Source: CAKSIN01 sp964423705
GTDB taxonomy: Bacteria; Bacillota; Clostridia; UMGS1810
Length of the DNA: 20,949 bases
NCBI GenBank assembly: GCA_964423705.1
Contig: CAYRGA010000024.1
Span: 1-20,949, forward strand
Reading direction: 5' to 3'
The notes under the pieces are model-generated. The model searched no databases. It was not told where the DNA came from and saw nothing but the letters and a program-made list of their open reading frames with translations. A program made the position numbers and the translations under genes. Below, piece after piece: positions 6,864-14,937 of this stretch. Each line of letters begins with the position of its first letter. The stretch's first letter is position 1.

Positions 6864-9518
6864 TTACTCTCTGAATACCACAACCGCCGAATACTCAGAT
6901 GCATACGTAACGGCTAAGACTGTATCCGCGCCTACTCCGGTACTCAGATAATCGTTTATATCCTCACGCGGTACAGCTGTGAAGTATCCCCTGTCCTTAT
7001 CGGCAGATTTATCGTACACATAGCAATTAAGCGTTCTTCTCTTTGCCGCAACCATCTTGCAATCGGCAATCACTGCTTTATCTATCGTATCAAGCTTGCT
7101 TTCAGGAAGAATATACACGTATGTCGAACCCGCAGCAAACGCCTTTCCGTAAAACATTTTCGGTGCATTGCTCGACGATGCCGCGGTACCTGTCAGTGAT
7201 GACAAATCCGTAAACATCACCTTATCCGCTGTGCCATCGTACACCTTATACACTGTGCCCACAGCTCCGCCTAAGGTAAAGCCGATGTTTATAATATCAC
7301 CCTTCTTTACGCCGTCGAGCTTTGAAACATCGTCCACCAATCTTTCGACCGTCACGTTCTTCGTAAGCTGAAGTCCGTTAATACAATACTTTTCATCGCC
7401 GTTCGCATCCTTTTTCCTCGTGATGGAATCAAACAGCATCGACACATATGTATCCGACCGTATTCCCGTGGCAAACGACTGTGTAAGTCCGGCAACCACG
7501 TATTCGACGTCGGGTGATTTCGCACTTGTGGAATATCCGATCACATTCGGAACAGAATACCCCGTAGGCAAATCGGTGTATTTAATGATATTATATTCCG
7601 ACTCGTCGCTTTCGGGAAGGTCAGTACGGTAAGTCATAATAACAGTCAATGCCGAATCAAACACAAATCCCGAGCTATCGGAGGAAATAAAGCACTGACC
7701 GTCACGGCTGTATACTTTATTGCCTTCGTTTCCGACTATCTGCAGCGAATCCTCGCTTTCATAATCTGCGTTATAATACGCTGTGTCGACATTTACTATT
7801 TTATCATTTTTCACACTGTACAAAATAAGCTTTGATTTATACACATTATCGCTTTTGTAAAGAGCAGCGCACGCATCGGAATTCTTATCATACTTTATCC
7901 CGTCTACCGTCACCTTCTCTGCAAACTCGAAAATTCTAAATGCGCCATCGGTGCCGAATATTTTTATTTTCACGTTATTCTTTTTCAAACCGTTATCGGA
8001 ATCGGTGTCGACTCCCGCTATAAGACCCGCTTTGAAAACCTTATCGGAGCGTTCAAAGCCTGCGGCGTACCCCATAAAATCGAAATACACCTTGTACTCC
8101 TCACCTACACTGAGAGTGTCCACAGCAGCCTCGGCATTTTCGGAAACCGCATAGCGTTCTCCGTCAGAGCCGATATAAATAACATCACCCGACCGTGAAA
8201 CCGCATCGATAACCATAGTTTTTGCCTCGGTTGAAACCGTCGCAAAGGCGATCTTGCCGTCCTCCGACTTAATAACCGACACCACATTGCCCTTTTTAAT
8301 CGCCGAAAAGGCCATATCATTTCCCACGGTATCCCTTATGATATATTTCGTATCGTTATTTTTATCGTCAAACGAAACTCTTTTATCGCCATAATACTTA
8401 TCGAAAATTTCGACAGTGTAAGTATTTATACGGGAAACGAAAATCGTGTCATACGAATTTATTTCTATGAAATCATACCTTCCGTCGCGGTCTGTATCTG
8501 CCATTTTTATATATCCGTTTACGGAATCGATATAATTTTCAAGTCCTTTTGAGGTAACGCGTTTATTGTACATAAGGCAATATCCGTCGGCAATCGACGC
8601 ACTTTTCTTCTTTTTACCGTCGCTGTAATAATAAAGCTTTTTACCACTCACATACGAACCGTCATTCACGTCCGTTTCGATTATCTTGTTTTTATCGTTG
8701 TCAAGCTCCATGTACAGCAATTCACGGTTCGAGCCCGACTGTCTGTAATATATCTCCACGTTGTATCCGAACAAATCATCGTATGCTGTCTTGGTGTTTT
8801 TATACTCGATTCCGTCTATCTTTATCGTACCGTGATTATAGATATTCACGCCATCTAGTGAGGTGACCGAATTAGCGGTTACACGTCCGTACTCTTTATA
8901 TATTTCAAAAATTTCGTTTAAGATTGGTTCTTCCTTTTCGTATTCGACATTCTGACCGTACACACTCTGCACCACGCGCTTCACATCGAGGGCATTGTAC
9001 ATCATAATACACATTTCGCCATAGGTTAAGGCGGCATCATAATCCGCAATATCCACCCCGTCAGTAAGCTTAAGCTTCGATGCCAAAACTGCATAGCCGT
9101 CGGGGTAACCGCCGGCTTTCTGCGCAGCTCCGTCATATCCGAATGCCGATACGAATCCCTTTAGTGCCTGTGAATAATTTATGCTCCTTTCGGGATATGC
9201 ACACGCAGAGGGCAGATATCCTCCGTTTACCATCATGTCCAAGACACCGTCCCGATAGTAGTCATCTGTCATACCGCTCATAACACCCAGAGCAGCGGCA
9301 AATTCCTCATTTGTCACCTGCTGAGTAAGTATTCCCTCGGTAAAGCTGACTATACCCAGACTGTTTAAAAAATTCATCTCATACAAGCCGACCGAATCCC
9401 GCATCGTTTCATCCACTTCACCGACCGATGTGTTTTCATCGGCAAATGCCGTTACGGGAGATACTGTCATGCATAATACGAGAATAATCGAAAATACAAT
9501 GTTAATTCTTTTTTTCAT
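6864..9518 (-). CDS. Secreted SLH-like protein with N-terminal degenerate SLH repeats and beta-rich repeats
   Basis: The product has 884 residues. A signal peptide (about 1-26) is followed by three divergent SLH-like repeats (about 46-82, 90-128 and 138-178). The third ends LTYGEMCIMMYNAL, where a canonical repeat has TRxE. Residues 220-760 hold at least five weak beta-rich repeats of the type (I/V)xhDGhxY ... hxxGxxVxhyxxxxGxh, for example around 230-272, 380-428, 445-490, 535-578 and 718-760. A calcium-loop motif DTDRDGRYDFIE (341-352) fits the EF-hand pattern DxDxDGxxDxxE. The protein probably attaches to cell-wall polymer through the SLH end and displays the repeats, but their function is unknown to me. 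It has no recognisable catalytic domain. The ribosome binding site GGGGGAT lies 5 bases before the ATG. It follows the gene at 9531 after 12 bases and is clearly in the same operon. Confidence 0.8.
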   Translation of the reverse strand: MKKRINIVFSIILVLCMTVSPVTAFADENTSVGEVDETMRDSVGLYEMNFLNSLGIVSFTEGILTQQVTNEEFAAALGVMSGMTDDYYRDGVLDMMVNGGYLPSACAYPERSINYSQALKGFVSAFGYDGAAQKAGGYPDGYAVLASKLKLTDGVDIADYDAALTYGEMCIMMYNALDVKRVVQSVYGQNVEYEKEEPILNEIFEIYKEYGRVTANSVTSLDGVNIYNHGTIKIDGIEYKNTKTAYDDLFGYNVEIYYRQSGSNRELLYMELDNDKNKIIETDVNDGSYVSGKKLYYYSDGKKKKSASIADGYCLMYNKRVTSKGLENYIDSVNGYIKMADTDRDGRYDFIEINSYDTIFVSRINTYTVEIFDKYYGDKRVSFDDKNNDTKYIIRDTVGNDMAFSAIKKGNVVSVIKSEDGKIAFATVSTEAKTMVIDAVSRSGDVIYIGSDGERYAVSENAEAAVDTLSVGEEYKVYFDFMGYAAGFERSDKVFKAGLIAGVDTDSDNGLKKNNVKIKIFGTDGAFRIFEFAEKVTVDGIKYDKNSDACAALYKSDNVYKSKLILYSVKNDKIVNVDTAYYNADYESEDSLQIVGNEGNKVYSRDGQCFISSDSSGFVFDSALTVIMTYRTDLPESDESEYNIIKYTDLPTGYSVPNVIGYSTSAKSPDVEYVVAGLTQSFATGIRSDTYVSMLFDSITRKKDANGDEKYCINGLQLTKNVTVERLVDDVSKLDGVKKGDIINIGFTLGGAVGTVYKVYDGTADKVMFTDLSSLTGTAASSSNAPKMFYGKAFAAGSTYVYILPESKLDTIDKAVIADCKMVAAKRRTLNCYVYDKSADKDRGYFTAVPREDINDYLSTGVGADTVLAVTYASEYSAVVVFRE

Positions 9519-9530
9519 GTAAATCCCCCA

Positions 9531-11204
9531 TCAATCAATCAAATTTAAAACCTTGTTAATCATAACTGCAGCTTCCGCTCTGGTGGCATTCGCCATAGGC
9601 ATAAAGTTTCCCGATGTATCGCCGCTTAAAACACCAAGCTTACTCAGCACGCTCACCGCATAAAGAGCATAGGAGGAAATATCTCCCGCGTCATTATACT
9701 GCAACTGCTCTATCTGTACGCCTTCGACCGCTTCAGGATTTTCCATCTTCAGCGCGTTGAAAAGTATAACGGCGGCATCCTGACGTATAATGCTTTCACC
9801 AATGCCGAACAGTTCCTCGTTCTTACCCGATATCAAGCCTATCTGTTTGGCACCGTTTACGTATTTTTCATACCAAGCGCCTTTTTGCACATCTGCAAAG
9901 CCCACATCGGATATCTCATCGGGCAAGCTGCAAAGTGCAGACGCCATTTTAACAAACTGCTCTCTGGTAACGGTAAGCTGAGGCGAAAATTGTTTTTTGG
10001 CAGTGCCGTCAATCACGCCCTTATTATACAAAGCCAACACGTGCTCCTCTGCCCACGCATATCCTTCCATGTCATCAAACACCGTTTCATTGACAACAGC
10101 CACGGCACCGCCGCCCGGTGCCGTACCGCGTTTAGAGGACGAACCGCCGCCCGAGGATGAAACGTTTTCGCTGTCATAGCGTTCTTCTATCCATCCTTCA
10201 TACTTCACTTTAAAGCTATCAAAATCCGTGTATTCACTGCGTTTATTCAGCACCTTGGAATCAACCTCATAGGTACTTTTAAGCTTATCGTACAGTTCAA
10301 AATTTATCTTAAAATAATCCGTGTTGTACTTATCGATAAAAGGCTTAACCTCTGAATAATATGAGATGCTCATAAACTTACCGAAAACAGCTTTCTTATA
10401 CACAAGCTCCGCAAATTCAGCGTTTGAAAGCTCGGTATCAATATCTTCAGCCGCATTTGCAAACAAGTCGAGCTTTTCGCTGTCGCTCATTTTTGAGATT
10501 ATATCATCGTATACCCTACCCTTAACGGTATCAATTTTATCATAAAATTCCAAAGCAAGTCGAGATGCCGTATCGGCAGAAAGCCTGTTCAATGCGAAAT
10601 TTACGTACGGCAGTATAAAATCATCGGCGAAATCATCTATCCTCACTGCCTGCGAAAGTCCCAAAAGTTCTGCCGTAAGAGTGGATTTATCGACATTCTT
10701 AAGCTCAGCTGCAAGAGTCGCTGCGAGCTTTGTGTTTAAAATGATTTTAAGTGCCGTTTCATCGTTTATTACCGCTTCCATTTTGTCGGAATCACTGTTT
10801 GCTATAGCCTGATTCCAATTTGAAAGTATGGTATTTATACTTTTTGATGAATAGAAATCTATCGTTTCCTCAGCATATTTTCCGACCAACGGTTTTACAG
10901 TCACAAGCTTAACGCCGCTTTCAGCCTTCGCCGGAAGCTTAATGTTCACGGTATACGCTCCGTTTTTGTCGGTCTGTGCTGCCGCAATACCCTCAAGCTC
11001 GCTGTCATAATCTATGCTTTCATCATCGTAGTTAAATACCTCAACAAGTATTTTATCTTCGGGTATCAGCCCGCTTCCGGTCACCGAAAGCAGCTGTGTA
11101 TCCATATTTTCGGTGACTCTGTCTATAGTCGAAGCGGCTGCCGTCATACCCAATGCCGCAAACACCGAAAATAAAATCAAAAATATTTTAAATGCGTTTT
11201 TCAC
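9531..11204 (-). CDS. Cell-surface protein with three C-terminal SLH domains
   Basis: The product has 557 residues. A signal peptide (about 1-24) is followed by an Ig-like domain (about 30-118, including AAQTDKNGAYTVNIKLP), a helical region (about 120-345), a flexible Gly/Ser linker (about 349-370), and three SLH domains (about 376-423, 436-486 and 503-553). These carry TREQF, IRQDAAV and TRAEAAV, close to the canonical TRxE pattern that binds pyruvylated secondary cell-wall polymer. The protein should therefore be non-covalently anchored in the wall with its helical part outward. The helical part is unfamiliar to me; it could be a ligand, partner or substrate-binding domain. The start is GTG at 11202-11204, 7 bases after GAGGAG. 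It follows the 11221-14004 gene after 16 bases, so the two are likely translated from one transcript. It is the best candidate for the surface anchor of this locus. Confidence 0.88.
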   Translation of the reverse strand: MKNAFKIFLILFSVFAALGMTAAASTIDRVTENMDTQLLSVTGSGLIPEDKILVEVFNYDDESIDYDSELEGIAAAQTDKNGAYTVNIKLPAKAESGVKLVTVKPLVGKYAEETIDFYSSKSINTILSNWNQAIANSDSDKMEAVINDETALKIILNTKLAATLAAELKNVDKSTLTAELLGLSQAVRIDDFADDFILPYVNFALNRLSADTASRLALEFYDKIDTVKGRVYDDIISKMSDSEKLDLFANAAEDIDTELSNAEFAELVYKKAVFGKFMSISYYSEVKPFIDKYNTDYFKINFELYDKLKSTYEVDSKVLNKRSEYTDFDSFKVKYEGWIEERYDSENVSSSGGGSSSKRGTAPGGGAVAVVNETVFDDMEGYAWAEEHVLALYNKGVIDGTAKKQFSPQLTVTREQFVKMASALCSLPDEISDVGFADVQKGAWYEKYVNGAKQIGLISGKNEELFGIGESIIRQDAAVILFNALKMENPEAVEGVQIEQLQYNDAGDISSYALYAVSVLSKLGVLSGDTSGNFMPMANATRAEAAVMINKVLNLID

Positions 11205-11220
11205 ACTATCACTCCTCTAA

Positions 11221-14004
11221 TCATACAACACTGAGTTCGCTTATCTTAACAACAGCTTGTTTGTCCTCGTCTATGACGAAGCGAAGCTTTTCCGTCTGCA
11301 CCGTTCGGAAACGAATGTCCGTACCCTCTGAGGAAATCGAAGTCCCGCGTGCCACGGTTATCCATTTTCCGTTTTTATATCTTTGCAGGGAATATTTCAG
11401 ATTAATGTTTTCAGCACCGACCAGTTTTATGCCGGATATATCCTTCATCTCACCGAAATCAATTTCAAGGTAGTTATCCTTAATGCAGTCATTCGCCCAA
11501 TAGGTAGAGCTGTCACTGTCGCAGGAATGCTCCGGTCGGCGGAAGCCGTAGCCGACATCCGCATAGAGCTGATTGGCAGTGAAAAGCTTATTATCCGCAA
11601 GGTTTGAAGCATCGGATTTGGACATTGAACCGATGTCATACCAGCCGTTTAGCATATCGGCATTAATGCCGAGCTTGACATTCGGCACTTCGTTCTGCTC
11701 ACGTGTGAATACACCCAAAAGCAACTTGGTGCCGCCACTTGTATTTTTAAACTCATATTCGGCGGCGCAATCCGTATACTCTCCTGCATACCAATACATC
11801 GGGTCAAAGCCGTCAAGCACAACAGTATCGATAATATTTCCGTCATCGTCCGCCAAGGCAAGCTTAACCACAGCCTTTTTTTCATAGCCGGCGAAAAGCT
11901 GAGCCACGCCGTCATTTTTAACCTTCAGCTTAAACAAGCCTTTTGTGATATCCTTTGAATGTTCTATCTTCACCGGTTTATACCAATAACCCAGTATATT
12001 CGCCATTCGTTCATACATTTCGGGCCATAGGCGATACGCATTATCCGCATCCCAATTAAGAAAAGCCATGGCACTTATGGAGCCCTCTACGACCTGCCTT
12101 TCAAAGAGAATGGGTACCATATCCTTATAGTACGCATATTTACCGCCCGGCTGATACACTGTCGTATACTGTTCAAACCACTCTCCGACAGCCATTGCCT
12201 TATTCTTCACCATAGTCATTTTCTGATGCTGGGTTGATTCATTCGGACTTACAAGTCCGTCCGCACGTATACCCGCACCGAAGGTTTCCAGAGCATGCTT
12301 GGCAACATCCGTCTTTGATACGAAACTCAATGTCGGAAGCTTCATGTCCTTAAACATATCGATATACTCAAAAAACTGCTCATTGGTTCTTTTGGCATCA
12401 AGCTCTCGGTTAATCGGAAGCTGGAAGAAATGCCACTCGCCCCAGTTGCCGTAATTTCGCATATCCACATATGCTATGGTTTCGTTATAATTATATCTCT
12501 CCGAGAAGGCATCTATCATTTTCTGCATACGCTCTCTGAATATCGGGTCATCATAGTCGGGAACCTTGATAACACAGCCGTTACCCATATCCTCGGCGGT
12601 GTAATTACAGCCCAGTTCAAAAAGCCACTCGGGCGTATCCTGATTATACGAGGTATTTGAATTATAGTTGACGGTTGAGCCTATGCCTACACCGAACTGC
12701 ATGCCATACTTTTTGCAAAATTCGATATTCTTATCAAACATTTCCCAATTATACACTCCGTCCTCAGGCTCTACGTAGCACCAGGAAAACCGGTGATAGA
12801 GAATGGAGCCGATTTTACCCGCGCCGCTGCGCATATCGCCCGTGAAAATCTGTGTACCGGGATATATGATAAGACCCTTATACGGATTTATCAGAATTTC
12901 TCTGTTTTCCGACGGGTAATACACTTCAAATTCATCATCGGCGTATTTGGCAGAAAGTGCATCGTACTTTTCTTTTTCCGCCTTAGCCTGTGCCTCATCC
13001 GCCTCAAGCTGTTCTATGCGATTGGTTAATATTTCTTCATATTCGCCTTCCGTCATAAGCTTTCTAAGACTGCAGTTATCAATATAGAAATCCTGATATT
13101 CCCACTTTTCGCCCTTCGAAGACGGTGACTCGACATAAAATTCAGCCTTCGACACGTCATAGTCCCATGTTACATCGGCTATGTATTCCACAAGTGTCCA
13201 TTGAGTATTGCTTATCTGAACAGCCTCGTTTTGATAGTCGTGTTTTTTACCGCCGCTGTCCGTAACAACCAGCTTAACATTCATATTACACGGGGTGTCC
13301 TTTGTTTTTATACAGGCACTGATTTTATACTTACCCTTTCCGTATTCGGAGATTTTGTCCGATACATTCTGACAAATAGATGACCAGCCCCATATACGCT
13401 CACCTATAAACGCATAATACTCTCCGCTCACAGCACCGTCCTTTAATCTGCTGATGGTGGCTGTATTTCTGGAAACCCAGCTTCCGTCAAGGGTGAAGTC
13501 ATCCTCCAAATCCGCATTTATTAAAAGCTCATCGGACACATACATACCATCCACGGTTTCCGAGCTGTTTATGGCTTTCTCAATCTCGGAAGCCTTGTAT
13601 ATATTGCAACCGTCTTCCGTATATTTTATCTGAAATCCCAAAGCTTTCACGACAGTATCAAACGGAACATACAATACACCGTCCGAAATTATCGCAGCTG
13701 CCTCGGCTATGGTACGCTGACCGTTCACATAAACCTCGCTGCTGTCCTTTTCAACCGAAACAAACATCTCGTTTGCCGTAAAAACCGTCTTATCGCCATC
13801 TGCATATTCAAAGACCTGTGCGCCAATGCTTTTAAGGCTGCCTGCAGATATCATATCGACACCGTTTATCTTAATAACATCAATCGTATCGTTTACAACA
13901 CCGTCAAGCAGGAATTTCGGTTCAGCAGCGACGTCTGCGGTGCAGACAAGAGAAGCCGAAAGCAGACAGGCAATCAAAACAAAAGAAATCAATCTTTTCA
14001 GCAT
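11221..14004 (-). CDS. Secreted putative glycoside hydrolase with stalk domain, DUF4874/DUF4832-like TIM barrel and discoidin domain
   Basis: The product is 927 residues from the chosen ATG. A signal peptide (1-23) precedes a copper-amine-oxidase-N-like stalk domain (about 30-137), a CBM4/9-like jelly roll (about 160-318), a short coiled coil rich in Glu, Ala and Lys (about 321-352), the TIM-barrel region from NPYKGLIIYPG (about 371), a beta-sandwich and a C-terminal discoidin/CBM32-like domain (about 805-927). It shares GNWGEWH (E523) and VGEWF (E608) with its paralogue at 2560-5358, which suggests a retaining-type active site. The name 'stalk' is only structural; it is not an amine oxidase. 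There are three in-frame ATGs, at 14017-14019, 14008-14010 and 14002-14004. The last lies 6 bases after AGGAGG and opens an ideal signal peptide (MLKRLISFVLIACLL), so I chose it. The gene follows the permease gene directly. Activity and substrate are inferred, not shown. Confidence 0.86.
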   Translation of the reverse strand: MLKRLISFVLIACLLSASLVCTADVAAEPKFLLDGVVNDTIDVIKINGVDMISAGSLKSIGAQVFEYADGDKTVFTANEMFVSVEKDSSEVYVNGQRTIAEAAAIISDGVLYVPFDTVVKALGFQIKYTEDGCNIYKASEIEKAINSSETVDGMYVSDELLINADLEDDFTLDGSWVSRNTATISRLKDGAVSGEYYAFIGERIWGWSSICQNVSDKISEYGKGKYKISACIKTKDTPCNMNVKLVVTDSGGKKHDYQNEAVQISNTQWTLVEYIADVTWDYDVSKAEFYVESPSSKGEKWEYQDFYIDNCSLRKLMTEGEYEEILTNRIEQLEADEAQAKAEKEKYDALSAKYADDEFEVYYPSENREILINPYKGLIIYPGTQIFTGDMRSGAGKIGSILYHRFSWCYVEPEDGVYNWEMFDKNIEFCKKYGMQFGVGIGSTVNYNSNTSYNQDTPEWLFELGCNYTAEDMGNGCVIKVPDYDDPIFRERMQKMIDAFSERYNYNETIAYVDMRNYGNWGEWHFFQLPINRELDAKRTNEQFFEYIDMFKDMKLPTLSFVSKTDVAKHALETFGAGIRADGLVSPNESTQHQKMTMVKNKAMAVGEWFEQYTTVYQPGGKYAYYKDMVPILFERQVVEGSISAMAFLNWDADNAYRLWPEMYERMANILGYWYKPVKIEHSKDITKGLFKLKVKNDGVAQLFAGYEKKAVVKLALADDDGNIIDTVVLDGFDPMYWYAGEYTDCAAEYEFKNTSGGTKLLLGVFTREQNEVPNVKLGINADMLNGWYDIGSMSKSDASNLADNKLFTANQLYADVGYGFRRPEHSCDSDSSTYWANDCIKDNYLEIDFGEMKDISGIKLVGAENINLKYSLQRYKNGKWITVARGTSISSEGTDIRFRTVQTEKLRFVIDEDKQAVVKISELSVV

Positions 14005-14010
14005 ACACAT

Positions 14011-14016
14011 CCTCCT
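14011..14016 (-). promoter_or_regulatory. Ribosome binding site that sets the start of the stalk-domain hydrolase
   Basis: AGGAGG on the minus strand would be codons 2 and 3 of the longest frame starting at 14019. Its position 6 bases before the ATG at 14002-14004 fits initiation there. It sits directly after the stop of the permease gene (TAA at 14019-14021), so re-initiation or coupling is likely. Confidence 0.7.
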
Positions 14017-14018
14017 CA

Positions 14019-14921
14019 TTACCCTTTAACCGCTCCGATAACTATACCCTTTACAAAGTATTTCTGTATAAATGGATACAAAAGAAGAATCGGACCGGTG
14101 GCAATCATAGCCATTGCCAGCTTGGCACTTTCGGACGGAAGCGCATTTGCGGACAAATCAATCGCAGTTCCGCTTACCAATTCCTTCATGGCTGCCGCAT
14201 TATTTAACATATTATACAGATAATATTGAAGCGTATACAGTCTGCTATCACTTATAAAAAGCATACAGTTATACCACTCATTCCAGCAGACCAAGCCCTC
14301 GAAAAGTGCAATCGTGGCGAGCACCGGTTTTGCAAGGGGCATGATAAGCTTCAAATATATCACGAAGTCATTCGCGCCGTCCACCTTCGCCGACTCGGCT
14401 ATCTCATGCGGAATACCGTTCATGTAGTTTCGGATTATGAGAATGTTAAACACTGAAAACAGGTGCGGGATTATAAGTGCTATCAGATTATTTTTCATGC
14501 CAAGCTTCATCATGAGCATATACCATGGTGTGAGTCCTCCGGAGAACAGCGTGGTAAAATATATAAAATACGAAAGCTTATTTCTCCATTCAAAATCCTT
14601 GCGCTGCAAAACATACGCAGCCATCGACGAAAGGAACAGCGACAAAACCGTACCGATAAATGTAACGAATATAGTCACTCCGTAAGCGCGCAAAACGCTT
14701 CCACCGTTTTCAAGAATCGTCTTGTACGCAACCGTAGAAAACTCCGACGGTATAAGCGAATAACCGTGATTTATTATGTACGTCTCCGAGGTAAAAGAGC
14801 CTGACAGCATCATAAGGAACGGTACTATACCGGCAACGGAAACGAATACAATAAACACATACGCTATCGTAATAAAAATTTTATAATCTATAGTTTTTTT
14901 GTTAATCTTATTATTTGACAT
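14019..14921 (-). CDS. Carbohydrate ABC transporter permease, LplC/YtcP-like (CUT1)
   Basis: The product (300 residues from the chosen start) is an inner-membrane permease of the CUT1 sugar ABC family with about six membrane segments. The first lies near IFITIAYVFIVFVSVAGIV. The EAA loop is clear (EIAESAKVDGANDFVIYLKLIMPLAKP), with the Gly that contacts the ATPase. It should form a heterodimer with the permease encoded just upstream (14938-15894) and receive substrate from the lipoprotein at 15906-17402. The frame is open to 15002, but the ATG at 14919-14921 has GAGGGG 6 bases upstream and lies 16 bases past the preceding stop, so I use it. The longer frame overlaps the upstream gene and begins with residues untypical of the family. 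Substrate cannot be read from sequence; LplC-type relatives carry oligosaccharides. Confidence 0.93.
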   Translation of the reverse strand: MSNNKINKKTIDYKIFITIAYVFIVFVSVAGIVPFLMMLSGSFTSETYIINHGYSLIPSEFSTVAYKTILENGGSVLRAYGVTIFVTFIGTVLSLFLSSMAAYVLQRKDFEWRNKLSYFIYFTTLFSGGLTPWYMLMMKLGMKNNLIALIIPHLFSVFNILIIRNYMNGIPHEIAESAKVDGANDFVIYLKLIMPLAKPVLATIALFEGLVCWNEWYNCMLFISDSRLYTLQYYLYNMLNNAAAMKELVSGTAIDLSANALPSESAKLAMAMIATGPILLLYPFIQKYFVKGIVIGAVKG

Positions 14922-14937
14922 TTTCTTCCCCTCTTTA

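Noticed and set aside
11221..14004. Copper amine oxidase activity for the stalk-domain protein
   Set aside because: Only the small N-terminal stalk-type domain is present, with no catalytic amine oxidase domain. In Firmicutes this domain is a common surface accessory module.
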